DNA from: Acidobacteriota bacterium
GTDB lineage: Bacteria > Acidobacteriota > Terriglobia > Acidiferrales > UBA7541
DNA: 64,000 bases
Assembly: GCA_013289835.1 (NCBI GenBank)
Contig: JABCZG010000024.1
Location: forward strand, 1 to 64,000
Direction: 5' to 3'
A program made the position numbers and the translations under genes. Positions 28,890 through 38,122 of the stretch are shown piece by piece; the stretch's first letter is position 1; every line of letters starts with the position of its first letter. The notes below the pieces were generated by a model, which worked only from the letters and a program-made list of their open reading frames with translations, had not been told where the DNA came from and made no database searches.

Positions 28890-30194
28890 ATGAATAGGCC
28901 GGCGAGCAGCCGCGTACGATGGTTCCTCATTTTTTGGCTGTTCGTTTTGAGCGCGGTGGCGTTTCTGGACCGCGTGAATATTTCCATTGCGGGATCGTCC
29001 ATCGCGGCGGAGTTTGGGCTGAGCAATATTCAGTTGGGATGGATATTCAGCTCGTTTCTTGTAGGGTATGCGGTTTTTCAGACGGTCGGCGGATGGCTCG
29101 CGGATCGATTGGGGCCGAGACGGGTGCTCACGGTCGGTGTTCTATGGTGGGGACTTTTCACGGCGCTGACGGCGGCGATTTCCACCAGGGCGGCGGGAGC
29201 GCTGCTTCTTTTTATTACGATTCGATTTCTTCTGGGGGCCGGCGAGGCGATTATTTATCCGGCTTCGAATCAGTTTGTGGCGCGGTGGATTCCGACGGGC
29301 GAGCGCGGAGTGGCCAACGGAATTATTTTTGCGGGCGTCGGGGTCGGCGCGGGCGTCACGCCGCCGATCATCACCTTCATTCTGATTCATTATGGGTGCC
29401 GGCTGTCGTTTTGGATCAGCGCGTTCATTGGATTGCTCGCAGGAGCAGTGTGGTATGCGGCCGCGCGCGATACGCCGGAAGCGCATGCCGGAGTGTCTGA
29501 GGAAGAACTCATAACCATCCAAGCGGGTCGGGACTCGCGATTGTCTGCTGTCGACGGAGACAAAGAATTCGTGTCGTGGGTAACGATTCTGACGAGCAAG
29601 GAAGTTTGGGCGGTGACGCTGAGTTACTTTTGCTACGGCTACGTCGCGTGGATTTTCTTTAGCTGGTTTTATATTTATCTCAAAGAGGTTCGCGGGCTGG
29701 ACCTGAAAGCCAGCGCGATGTACGGCACGTTGCCGTTTCTGGCGATGGCGATTTGCTGTCCTTTGGGGGGAGCGATCAGCGATTTTCTGACGGGGCGTTG
29801 CGGAAAGCGGCTGGGACGCTGCGGAATTGCGGTGGTGTCGCTGGGACTGACAGCGATCTTTCTTTTTATTGGGTCCAAAGCGGAAAATGCGCAAGTGGCC
29901 AGCGTGGTGTTGGCAGGCGGAGCGGGAGCGCTCTATCTTTCCCAAAGTTCGTTCTGGTCGGTGACTGCAGACATAGCGGGAGGATCTTCGGGCGCAGTCT
30001 CCGGGTTTATGAATATGGGAGCGCAGTTTGGTGGCGCGGTTACGGCTTCACTCACGCCTGTGCTTGCGGGTCAGTTTGGCTGGATCGTTTCTTTCTATGT
30101 CGCGGGTGGCCTGGCCGCGGCAGGAGCGGTGGCCTGGCTGCTGGTGGATCCAACCGCCAAGCTTGCTGCAAGCCAACAAAAAAAGGGGGGATGA
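28890..30194 (+). CDS. MFS transporter, anion:cation symporter (ACS) type
   Basis: A 434-residue, 12-TM major facilitator. The N-terminal block FLDRVNISIAGSSIAAEFGLS and the loop 2-3 motif GGWLADRLGPRRVLTVG are those of the ACS family (glucarate, galactonate, hexuronate transporters). The mid-region FLLGAGEAIIYPASNQFVARWIP also fits that family. It probably imports a sugar acid or similar organic anion. It lies 51 bases after the SelA-like gene on the same strand, so the two probably work together. The C-terminus ends in a short Lys/Gln-rich tail. Confidence 0.88.
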   Translation: MNRPASSRVRWFLIFWLFVLSAVAFLDRVNISIAGSSIAAEFGLSNIQLGWIFSSFLVGYAVFQTVGGWLADRLGPRRVLTVGVLWWGLFTALTAAISTRAAGALLLFITIRFLLGAGEAIIYPASNQFVARWIPTGERGVANGIIFAGVGVGAGVTPPIITFILIHYGCRLSFWISAFIGLLAGAVWYAAARDTPEAHAGVSEEELITIQAGRDSRLSAVDGDKEFVSWVTILTSKEVWAVTLSYFCYGYVAWIFFSWFYIYLKEVRGLDLKASAMYGTLPFLAMAICCPLGGAISDFLTGRCGKRLGRCGIAVVSLGLTAIFLFIGSKAENAQVASVVLAGGAGALYLSQSSFWSVTADIAGGSSGAVSGFMNMGAQFGGAVTASLTPVLAGQFGWIVSFYVAGGLAAAGAVAWLLVDPTAKLAASQQKKGG

Positions 30195-30498
30195 AGCCGG
30201 GCGTCCGGCTTGGCGTGTCGGTGGCTGGTTCGGGAGATGTCCGCGACAAATCAAAAGTTGCTGACGGCGCATCTGAGTTATTGCAAGGTGTCTTCGGAAA
30301 ACACCAAGGTCTTGTCGGTTGGTATATGGCGTCGCGAGCCTTCCGCTCGGGACCGAGGTAAAGCCGGAAGCCATTCTCGAGGTCGACGGTTAGCAGGGTC
30401 TAGCTGCAGGACTCATGCAGCCCAACGTTCGGGCAATTCAGAACGCTTCTCGGCAGGCCAGGAACGGCAGTAAAATCCGGGATTCAAAGGAGGCGGTC
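30195..30498 (+). other. intergenic region
   Basis: About 300 bases between the MFS gene and the alcohol dehydrogenase gene. It holds the AAGGAGG Shine-Dalgarno sequence of the next gene at 30486-30492. Several short frames run through it but none looks coding. Confidence 0.4.
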
Positions 30499-31533
30499 AT
30501 GGCAACTACAAGAGTCGCAATAGCACCGATGAAGGCGGCACAGATTTCAAAGGCGGGAGGCGATTTCGAGATTGTGGAGCGCGAGATTCCTAAGCCGGGT
30601 ACGGGACACGTGCTCATCAAGGTACAGGCCTGTGGCGTCTGTCACAGTGACATGTTCACCAAAGAGGGCGCATGGCCGGGCATCCAATACCCTCGCGTAC
30701 CGGGACACGAAATAGCAGGCATCATCGAGGAACTAGGTGCCGGCGTTAGCGAGTGGAAGAAGGGGCAACGCATTGGTGTCGGCTGGCATGGCGGCCATGA
30801 CGGCACGTGTCTCCAGTGCCGGCGCGGAGATTTTGGCAATTGCCAAAATCTGAAAATTGCGGGCATCAGCTATGACGGCGGATACCAGCAGTACATGGTG
30901 GCTCCCGTGGAGGCGCTGACGGAGATGCCGGAAGGCCTGAGTGATGCCGAGGCAGCGCCGCTGCTGTGCGCCGGAATTACCACGTACAACGCGCTGCGGC
31001 ACAGCGGGGCGATGCCGGGCGACCTGGTTGCGGTGTTGGGCATCGGCGGCCTGGGCCATCTGGGAATTCAATTTGCGAACAAATTTGGTTACAAAGTCGC
31101 GGCCATCGGGCGCGGTTCGGAAAACGCGGCGCTCGCAAAGAAACTCGGCGCGAGCGTTTACATCGACAATAAGGTGACGAACGCGGCGGAGGAATTGCAA
31201 AAATTGGGCGGCGCGAAGGTTATCCTGGCGACGGCACCGAGCTCGAAAGCAATGTCCGAAGTGATTAACGGCCTGGGGCCGAATGGAAAGCTCGTGGTCG
31301 TGGGCGCGACGATGGAACCCATCGAGGTTACGCCGGTGCAATTGATCACAGGAAGCCGAACGATCCAAGGCTGGGCCTCGGGAACACCAGCGGATGCCGA
31401 GGACACACTGCGGTTCTCCGAACTAACCGGCGTGCGTCCCATGATTGAAACGTATCCGCTCGATAAGGCGGCCGAGGCGTACGCGCGCATGATGAGCGGC
31501 AAAGCACAGTTCCGCGTCGTTCTGACGATGTGA
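30499..31533 (+). CDS. zinc-containing alcohol dehydrogenase (AdhP/MDR type)
   Basis: A 344-residue medium-chain dehydrogenase starting MATTRVAIAPMKAAQ, with an excellent AAGGAGG six bases upstream. Catalytic zinc ligands are visible in CGVCHSD and in the PGHE block. The structural-zinc loop reads GGHDGTCLQCRRGDFGNC: three Cys keep the C-x2-C-x7-C spacing, but the usual first Cys is Asp. The Rossmann motif is LGIGGLGHLG. It oxidises an alcohol or reduces an aldehyde with NAD(P). It appears monocistronic. Confidence 0.92.
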   Translation: MATTRVAIAPMKAAQISKAGGDFEIVEREIPKPGTGHVLIKVQACGVCHSDMFTKEGAWPGIQYPRVPGHEIAGIIEELGAGVSEWKKGQRIGVGWHGGHDGTCLQCRRGDFGNCQNLKIAGISYDGGYQQYMVAPVEALTEMPEGLSDAEAAPLLCAGITTYNALRHSGAMPGDLVAVLGIGGLGHLGIQFANKFGYKVAAIGRGSENAALAKKLGASVYIDNKVTNAAEELQKLGGAKVILATAPSSKAMSEVINGLGPNGKLVVVGATMEPIEVTPVQLITGSRTIQGWASGTPADAEDTLRFSELTGVRPMIETYPLDKAAEAYARMMSGKAQFRVVLTM

Positions 31534-31681
31534 AGTTGGCCAACACGCAATTCGCTCAACAGCTTCCGGCCACTCTATCGCTCACGTGATCGGAGAACCG
31601 GCCGAGGCGGCCGTGAGAACGCCCGGTGTTTATAGATGAGACGTAACCGGGCAACGCGCATCCAACTGCTGAGGTATTACT

Positions 31682-32278
31682 ATGAGATCTGACGTCGTTC
31701 CCGGGGCCATCTTCCCCGACTATGAGCTTTCCGATCACACCGCGAAACGCCGGAAGCTCTCCGAACTACAAGGACCACATCCTATGGTTCTCGTCCTCAG
31801 TCGCGGAGGCTTCTGCCCCAAGGATCGCCGGCAGGCGGAACTGCTTGTTCAACTCCATCGTGAACTCGAGGTTGCCTATTGCCGGCTGGTCACCATCAGC
31901 ACCGACAATATCACCGAGACGAATGAATACCGCACCGGCGTCGGCGCCCACTGGCCTTTCCTCTCCGACCCGGGGCGTATGGTCCAAAAAGATCTCGACA
32001 TCGCCGAGTACACCGATCCTCTGCACAATCCCATGATTCCGCACGTGATTGTCCTCGAGCCCGGTCTTGTCATTTATAAGGTCTACAACGGCTATTGGTT
32101 CCTCGGCCGGCCTACCATGGAAGACCTCCGCCAGGACCTGCGGGCCGTTACCAAAAAATGCCGGCCAGACTGGGATATCACCACGCCCGAATTTAGAGCG
32201 GCGTGGCAGCAGGGCCGCAAGGAACTCTTCTATCCCTACGGCAAATCGTACGCTCAGACTCTCGGTGAACAGGATTAG
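31682..32278 (+). CDS. peroxiredoxin-like AhpC/TSA-family protein
   Basis: A 198-residue thioredoxin-fold protein without a signal peptide. The N-terminal layout PGAIFPDYELSDHTAKRRKLSEL is that of AhpC/TSA redoxins. The candidate peroxidatic Cys is C45 in SRGGFCPKDR. Family peroxiredoxins usually have T/S-x-x-C, here GGFC, so peroxidase activity is uncertain. Other Cys (C67, C160) lie outside the usual resolving position. It is likely a cytoplasmic redox protein. Confidence 0.75.
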   Translation: MRSDVVPGAIFPDYELSDHTAKRRKLSELQGPHPMVLVLSRGGFCPKDRRQAELLVQLHRELEVAYCRLVTISTDNITETNEYRTGVGAHWPFLSDPGRMVQKDLDIAEYTDPLHNPMIPHVIVLEPGLVIYKVYNGYWFLGRPTMEDLRQDLRAVTKKCRPDWDITTPEFRAAWQQGRKELFYPYGKSYAQTLGEQD

Positions 32279-32559
32279 CGGCTTCAACGGGAGACCAATG
32301 CGCGTCTTGCGATTAATCGTGCGGGCTGGTGTAAACGCGGCTCGTTGCGTCGTAGGGCGGGATCTTCTCCCAGTGGGCGTCGGTCAACAGAGGACCGGAA
32401 TCGCGCCATCGGCCCTCCATCGGCGCTGCTGACCTTGCCTATCTCGCATCTCCGTCAATCCAACTACGTCAGAATTCGGGCTTTGCACCCAGTTTTGAAA
32501 CAGCTTTTAGCCCTTCCTCGTACTCAGGATGTCCTACAGTCAACCCACGAGAAGGCGTC

Positions 32560-34620
32560 TCACCAGATTTTGCAAGCTTGCTCGCGGACCATGGCGTCGC
32601 CCTTCTTGCAGCCAAAGGCTTCCGCAAAAATCGCCAGATTCGAAAGCGGCCCGTTGGCGCGGAACCTCGCCAGCGGATGCGGATTGGTGTTGGCCATAAG
32701 GCGCGCATACTCCAGCCTTTCATTTGCACCCCAGACCTGCGCCCAGCCTAAGAAGAATCGTTGCTCCGGTGTGAAGCCGTCCTTTTCCGGCGGACGTGGC
32801 TTGCCTTGCAGCGATTTTTCGTAGGCGGCATAGGAAATCGCCAGTCCGCCCAGATCCGCAATGCTTTCTCCAAGGACCAGCTTGCCATTCTCGTGCAGAT
32901 CCCCGTCCACGACGTAGCTGTCAAATTGGTCGGAGACACACCCGGCGCGCGCCTTGAAGTTTTTCAGATCCTCGTCGGACCACCAGTTTTTCAGATTGCC
33001 CTTGCCATCAAACTGGCTCCCATGATCATCGAACCCGTGCGTGATTTCATGCCCGATCACCGCGCCCATCCCGCCATAGTTCACGGCGTCGTCCGCCTTC
33101 GGGTCGTAGAAAGGCGGCTGCATGATTCCCGCGGGAAACACGATTTCATTCATGCTGCTGCTGTTGTAGGCGTTCACCGTTGGCGGCGTCATGCCCCATT
33201 CCGTGCGATCCACGGGCTTCCCGATTTTGTCCAGACGTCGCGCGAATTCAAAAGCCGTCGCGCGAATCTGATTTTCCGCGTAAGACCTGCGATCGATCTT
33301 TAAAGCGGAATAATCCCGCCACTTGTCCGTGTATCCGATCTTCACGGTAAACGCCTCGAGTTTAGCCGTGGCCTGTGTGCGAGTCTCCGGCCCCATCCAC
33401 GGCAGAGTTTGCAGATCGTCGCGCAGCGCTGCAATCAGGTTGTGCACCATTTCCAGTGCGCGGGTTTTCGCCTCCGGCGGAAAATACTTCTGCACGTAGA
33501 CTTGCCCAAGCGCCTCGCCTAGCGCTCGGTCCGTTGACTGAGCACAGCGCTTCCAGCGCGGTTGAATCTCCTTTGCTCCCGTCAGCGTCTTGCCCCGAAA
33601 ATCGAATTCCTCCGCCACAAATTTCTCGGAAAGCCCGGCCGCTGCGCCGTTGACCAGATGCCACCGCAGGTACGTTTTCCAGTCGTCCAGTGAAGTGGCC
33701 GTCAGCTGCGCATCGAGGGCCTTGAAAAACTCCGGCTGGCCAACGTTGATTTCCTTCAGCTCTGGGTGCCCGATGGATTTGAAATACACCTCCCACGAAA
33801 AATTCGGCGTCAGCGTCTTCAACTCCGCCAGCATCATCTTGTGGTAGGTCTTGTTCGGGTCGCGGATGTCCGTGTTTTTCATGGACGCGCCCGCCAGCGT
33901 CGTTTCAATCTTCACGATAGTCGCGGCTTCCGCAGCGGTCTTGTCCGCGGGGTCGCCAAGCAATTCGAACATCTTCGCGACATGTTTCTCATAGGCATCG
34001 CGCAGGTGCTTCGACTTTTCGTCATCTTTCAAATAATATTCGCGCTCCGGAAGCCCCAGCCCTCCTTGGAACGCGCTGCCAATCACCTGCGAACTATCCT
34101 TGGCGTCCTGATTCGAACCAAAACGGAAGAACACATTCGCGCCTCTCTCCTGCAGCCGTGTCGCCTCCGCTTGTAGATCCGCGAGACTTTTGACTTCCGC
34201 GATCCGCGCGAGATCCGGCTCGATGGGTTTTGTTCCCGCCGCGTCGATCGCGCTGGTATCCATGCAGCTGGCGTAGAAGTCGCCAATCTTTTGTTCGTTC
34301 GAGCCCGGCGCCGCCTTGGTGTTCGCCGCCGCTTCCAGGATTTGCTTCAGATTCTGCTGATTCTTGTCCGCAAGCTGCGCGAAGCTGCCCCAGCTCGGAT
34401 ACTCGGGCGGGATCGGGTTGGCCTTCATCCATCCGCCCATGGCGAATTGATAGAAATCGTCACAGGGCTTGCACGTCTTATCGAGATTTGCCGTATTGAA
34501 GCCCCACGAAGTGGGGTTGTCTACTGCCCTGGACGCGCGCGGGCCGAAGCCCGCAAGACCGAGCGCTACTACGCACAAAACCGCGAGGATGCAGCCGCGA
34601 GAAAAAAGTCGTTTTGACAT
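32560..34620 (-). CDS. pepO-like: M13-family zinc endopeptidase (PepO/neprilysin-like)
   Basis: A 686-residue protein. A signal peptide (about 1-32) ends near ASRAVDN; the ATG at 34620 was chosen because it places the signal at the start. Family N-terminal block CDDFYQFAMGGWMKANPIP. The zinc motif is VIGHEITHGFDDHG; the third ligand and Asp lie in ESIADLGGLAISY; the NAYNSS and VFPAGIMQPPFYD blocks form the substrate site. The C-terminus ends with a Cys-Lys-Ile-Trp tail as in neprilysins. It is an exported oligopeptidase that cuts before hydrophobic residues. It is the last of four minus-strand genes from 37422. Confidence 0.93.
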   Translation of the reverse strand: MSKRLFSRGCILAVLCVVALGLAGFGPRASRAVDNPTSWGFNTANLDKTCKPCDDFYQFAMGGWMKANPIPPEYPSWGSFAQLADKNQQNLKQILEAAANTKAAPGSNEQKIGDFYASCMDTSAIDAAGTKPIEPDLARIAEVKSLADLQAEATRLQERGANVFFRFGSNQDAKDSSQVIGSAFQGGLGLPEREYYLKDDEKSKHLRDAYEKHVAKMFELLGDPADKTAAEAATIVKIETTLAGASMKNTDIRDPNKTYHKMMLAELKTLTPNFSWEVYFKSIGHPELKEINVGQPEFFKALDAQLTATSLDDWKTYLRWHLVNGAAAGLSEKFVAEEFDFRGKTLTGAKEIQPRWKRCAQSTDRALGEALGQVYVQKYFPPEAKTRALEMVHNLIAALRDDLQTLPWMGPETRTQATAKLEAFTVKIGYTDKWRDYSALKIDRRSYAENQIRATAFEFARRLDKIGKPVDRTEWGMTPPTVNAYNSSSMNEIVFPAGIMQPPFYDPKADDAVNYGGMGAVIGHEITHGFDDHGSQFDGKGNLKNWWSDEDLKNFKARAGCVSDQFDSYVVDGDLHENGKLVLGESIADLGGLAISYAAYEKSLQGKPRPPEKDGFTPEQRFFLGWAQVWGANERLEYARLMANTNPHPLARFRANGPLSNLAIFAEAFGCKKGDAMVREQACKIW

Positions 34621-34803
34621 TGCTTGCCCCTGTTTGGAGTGCGTGCGGAACCGCGGCAGTCGCCACTCGCTGTGGATTCCAACCGCCTCAGGATCTGTCA
34701 GTGGGACGCGCGAAGCGGCCACTTCGTTTCGCGAAAGTTTAAATCATCGGGCCGGCGCGAGGCCACAGCCTTGGAACTCGCCCAAGAGCAGTTCTGCTAG
34801 GCG

Positions 34804-35295
34804 TCACTTTGCCGGCAATGGCTGCTGGTATTTCGTGGCATCCACGGTTTGCCATTCACCCTTGATGATGCCCGCGCGAATCTGCGCCGCGGTTTTTCCT
34901 TTGCGCGACTGTTCGTACGTGTAGAGATCCTCATAGATGCAGATGTTGCATCCGGAGCCGTGCTGGCTCGCGAAGCAATCGAACAGGCTCCCGTGTCCCT
35001 GGCTGCGGTCGCAATGGCAGTAGCACGGCTCTTGGTAAAGCGTCTTTTTGATCTTTGCGGCCACCGCATACGCATTTTGAACAATGGGATCACTGAACAG
35101 TTCGGGGCTCATCGTCGCTGGGAGCGCGCCCTGAGGGGACTGCGCATGATAGGCGGGCACCGCTTCATCGCTTCCGGATTGCTCCATGCTCATGGCCGTT
35201 GATGAACTCGATGACGCAGTCTGCGGCAAGAGCGCGAGCCCCAATGCCAGGCCAAGGAAAACCGCGCTGACCAGAATGTTTCGAATGCCACGCAT
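34804..35295 (-). CDS. PCYCGC/CYCXC-family exported protein
   Basis: A 163-residue protein from the ATG at 35295. A signal peptide (about 1-28) is followed by a Ser/Gln-rich stretch. The conserved domain has the cysteine cluster EPCYCHCDRSQGHGSLFDCF and a further GCNICIYED, matching PCYCGC-type lipoprotein-like domains. Six conserved Cys suggest metal or disulfide binding. The C-terminal part, KGKTAAQIRAGIIKGEW, is also typical of the family. Function unknown. An alternative Met lies two codons upstream. Confidence 0.75.
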   Translation of the reverse strand: MRGIRNILVSAVFLGLALGLALLPQTASSSSSTAMSMEQSGSDEAVPAYHAQSPQGALPATMSPELFSDPIVQNAYAVAAKIKKTLYQEPCYCHCDRSQGHGSLFDCFASQHGSGCNICIYEDLYTYEQSRKGKTAAQIRAGIIKGEWQTVDATKYQQPLPAK

Positions 35296-35400
35296 AAACA
35301 TCTCCTTACTCCAGAGGCAGCCTAAATCTTGCAGCTCTACTTTACGGCGGCGCAATCGAAATTCCAACTGAGCCTGTATTCACGGTTGCCAGCCCGGTTC

Positions 35401-36669
35401 TCACGGCAATCGCACCACCGCGATGCGGACCACCGCAAGCTTGGTCACGTCCATGACTTTGTCGCCGTTCAAATTGTCGATCTGGCTGTTCGCGATGAAA
35501 TAGAACTCGTTGCCGCGGATCGCTCCTGTTGTTGGCAGAATTGTGAATTGCGTGTGATTCTCGAGGACTATCGTCCGTGTCACGCGGTTCCCGTCAGGTG
35601 ACAGCTTGAATGCCGCGACGCGCGGAGAGCCAATTCCATTCTGAACGGCAATCAGGCTGCCGTTATGCCAGTAGAGCCCGTCGGCTCCTGCCAGCGTGCT
35701 GCGCGGGCCAGGGTCAACGTCGCGGCTTGTTCCATCGAACAAGTCAATCTTCACCACTCCAACGGCGTCCGCCACAAACAGCGACCGGTCGTCGTCCGCC
35801 AGCGCGATGCCGTTAGGATAAAAAAGCGTCCGATAGACAGCCAGGGGCGTGAACGAAGCCGCTCGCCGGTCAAACCGGAAAACTCGATTGTTCAAGCTGT
35901 CCGTCGTGATTATCTCTCCACTCTTGCGCACAACAAGATCATTGAATCCATGCTTTGCACCTTCGCTCGGCGCGTAGCGCCCCAGCAACTTTCCGGAAGC
36001 ATCGAAATGTAGGAGCTCCGTCCGCCCCGCGTCCTCGAACGTATCCACCCACACCGTCCCATTCGTTGGGTCAAGCCGGATTCCCAGGACCGGCAAGAGG
36101 CCGTAGCGATCGCCGGGAACGAAATCGGAAGTCCGTCCCTCCGCATCAATTTTCACGATCTTCCTGCGGTTCAAGCTGCTCAAGTAGAAAAGATCTTGCT
36201 TTGCGTCGTACGCCAGGCCTTCCGGTACTAGATCCTTTTCTTCCGTAATGTATTCCAGCCGCGCTTGTGACACTTCGGGATAATCGCGGTGTACGGCCGC
36301 GACCATGTCGTCAAATTCTTTCGTCCCTTTCAATCCCAGAAATGCCGGATCGCTCGACGGGTCAAAACCTTCCCGCAGCGTCACGCATTCCTTGAGCAGG
36401 CCGAGTGCCTTCCGTGTTTCTCCCAGATGCTGGTTCGCCGCGGCCAGGAAATAAAGCACCGCGCCGCGGTCCGGCACGACTGCTTTCAGTTTCTCAACTG
36501 TCGCGATTTGCGCGCGGACCTCTTCCGCGTCCGTGGGCTCCGCCAGCACTCCTTTGATTTGTTCTTTTTCTTTCTCTTGCGCGTGTGCGGCAAACGAAAA
36601 AGCGAGGGCCCCCGTAAGCATACAGGTGGCAAAGAAGAATCGCGGCAGGAGATATTTCCTCACGGCCAA
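35401..36669 (-). CDS. exported TPR-like / six-bladed propeller (SMP-30/NHL type) protein
   Basis: A 422-residue protein. A signal peptide (about 1-30, ending AHA-Q) is followed by a helical TPR-like region (about 45-130, including YFLAAANQHLGETRKALGLLKEC). A beta-propeller (about 140-420) has repeated blades of the SMP-30/gluconolactonase/NHL kind: VPEGLAYDAKQDLFYLS, LGIRLDPTNGTVWV, FNDLVVRKSGEIITTDS, YPNGIALADDDRSLFVAD. The family metal-binding residues are partly present (E, N, D). It may be a periplasmic lactonase-like enzyme or a binding protein. It lies 40 bases after EcsC on the same strand. Confidence 0.78.
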   Translation of the reverse strand: MAVRKYLLPRFFFATCMLTGALAFSFAAHAQEKEKEQIKGVLAEPTDAEEVRAQIATVEKLKAVVPDRGAVLYFLAAANQHLGETRKALGLLKECVTLREGFDPSSDPAFLGLKGTKEFDDMVAAVHRDYPEVSQARLEYITEEKDLVPEGLAYDAKQDLFYLSSLNRRKIVKIDAEGRTSDFVPGDRYGLLPVLGIRLDPTNGTVWVDTFEDAGRTELLHFDASGKLLGRYAPSEGAKHGFNDLVVRKSGEIITTDSLNNRVFRFDRRAASFTPLAVYRTLFYPNGIALADDDRSLFVADAVGVVKIDLFDGTSRDVDPGPRSTLAGADGLYWHNGSLIAVQNGIGSPRVAAFKLSPDGNRVTRTIVLENHTQFTILPTTGAIRGNEFYFIANSQIDNLNGDKVMDVTKLAVVRIAVVRLP

Positions 36670-36708
36670 TTAGACGCTCGAAGTTCTATTTTGCGTGACC
36701 AGCGTCCG

Positions 36709-37422
36709 CTAAACGAGCGCAGTTTCGGAGGGAGTATACGTCGGAGGCTGGTGCGCAGACGCAAGCTTTGCCTCGAGGTACTTTGCACGGAGATGCCGTT
36801 GTACGCGTCGCCCCCAGCCTCGCACAAATGAAAAATTGAGTGCGCCGCCAATCGCCGAACTGGCCAGCGGAATCAACCGGCCAACCCATTTTTCCGCCGC
36901 TTCGGCGCCCATCTTTGCCGCAAAACGTTCGGCAATGCGCGGAGCCAGCTTTTCGAGAACTTGTTTTTCAGCCAGGTCCTTGCCGTAATCAATTCCCGCG
37001 GCAGTCGCGGCGGCCTTCCACATTTCCATCCGCTGATCGCGCCCATGCGTCTCGAATCCGTAGAGCAAAGAGAGCCTTTGGATCAGCCGCAGCGTAATCA
37101 CCGTCAGGAAGCTGGCATCCGGCAAGAATGTAATCATTCCGCCGAGCCCAAATCCCGCGCCCTCGGCAAGCGCCAGGCGCTCGGCGTCCCGGATCAGCGT
37201 CGCCGCGATGGCGTCCAGTTGCTCGATCGGCACATCCCGCATCCGCGCGAAGTCCGGCACCCACAGCTTATATTTACGGGCCAGGTGACGCCGGAAATCT
37301 TCCGGGTCAACTTCAACGGAGCGCAGCCCGCGCAGCACGCCAAAACGTAAAAAGCGCCCGACGGTGCTGCCCGCAAGCGACCCCTTCCCCGAATTGTGTA
37401 ACCTTGCCATACCTATTAGCAT
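36709..37422 (-). CDS. EcsC-family protein
   Basis: About 237 residues. It has the EcsC-family layout: an N-terminal amphipathic region, AEGAGFGLGGMITFLPDASFLTVITLRLIQRLSLLYGF (quoted here only by its ends at about 92-129) and a C-terminal glycine-rich hydrophobic helix (IPLASSAIGGALNFSFVRGWGRRV). EcsC proteins are small membrane-associated proteins of unknown role, sometimes next to ABC exporters; none is seen here. Start uncertain: in-frame ATGs at 37422 and 37410 and a TTG at 37449 are possible. It is followed 40 bases later by the propeller gene. Confidence 0.72.
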   Translation of the reverse strand: MLIGMARLHNSGKGSLAGSTVGRFLRFGVLRGLRSVEVDPEDFRRHLARKYKLWVPDFARMRDVPIEQLDAIAATLIRDAERLALAEGAGFGLGGMITFLPDASFLTVITLRLIQRLSLLYGFETHGRDQRMEMWKAAATAAGIDYGKDLAEKQVLEKLAPRIAERFAAKMGAEAAEKWVGRLIPLASSAIGGALNFSFVRGWGRRVQRHLRAKYLEAKLASAHQPPTYTPSETALV

Positions 37423-37586
37423 CTTACGGCGGTTAGAAACCGGGGGCAACCCGAGTGTCGCAGGAATGCTCCAAGGGATACTGACTTGCTTCCGACGGGG
37501 AAAGGGGGGAGTTATCCGGAACGCGGCAACTAAACGGCAGTTCTACTTGACGCCGCAACGCTTTTCGGTAAACTGCATTTTTCTCT

Positions 37587-37874
37587 ATGGCCACGATGCC
37601 ACAATTCGTTCCCGTCGAAGTCGTGCAGGATCTCGACTTCCCGCAGCGCGAAGCGGCATTTTTCTACGGGCTCTTTCTGCGCGGACATTCCGCGGACCAG
37701 TTACGCAGGGACATCGAAGTTCCCGCCGCAGTTCTTCTCAAATGGCATCGCGAAGCGGAGCGCGACCCTCAATTGCGCGACATCTTCACCCGCATGGTCG
37801 ATTACCGCCGCCATGTACTGGCCATCTTCGACGCTCTGGTGGGCTCCGACGGCCTGCCTCAGCGCGTCCAGTAA
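37587..37874 (+). CDS. small HTH-like protein, unknown
   Basis: A 95-residue acidic and basic mixed protein. A segment near the middle (GHSADQLRRDIEVPAAVLLKWHRE) has the spacing of a helix-turn-helix, followed by a polar helical tail. There is no signal or membrane segment. It lies on the plus strand, divergent from EcsC. I recognise no named family; it may be a small DNA-binding protein. Position and codon use look like a real gene. Confidence 0.5.
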   Translation: MATMPQFVPVEVVQDLDFPQREAAFFYGLFLRGHSADQLRRDIEVPAAVLLKWHREAERDPQLRDIFTRMVDYRRHVLAIFDALVGSDGLPQRVQ

Positions 37875-38122
37875 ACTGCACGGTATTGCCGCACCGATTC
37901 CGGACAGAAAATCCCCCTCAGTCTGATTGCCGTCCCCATCGCCTAATCCCAAAATTCCCCGTACTTGCGTTCAGGTCAAATTTTGTCAGGCAACCAAATG
38001 AAATGCGCTGCGCTCTAACCCAAACCGGGGGACAAGTGTCACAAAATACAGGGGATTCGCCGATTGACGGGGGACTTGTCCGGGGGTTAGAATCACAACG
38101 TCCTAGAGCTTGAGGTGTATTT

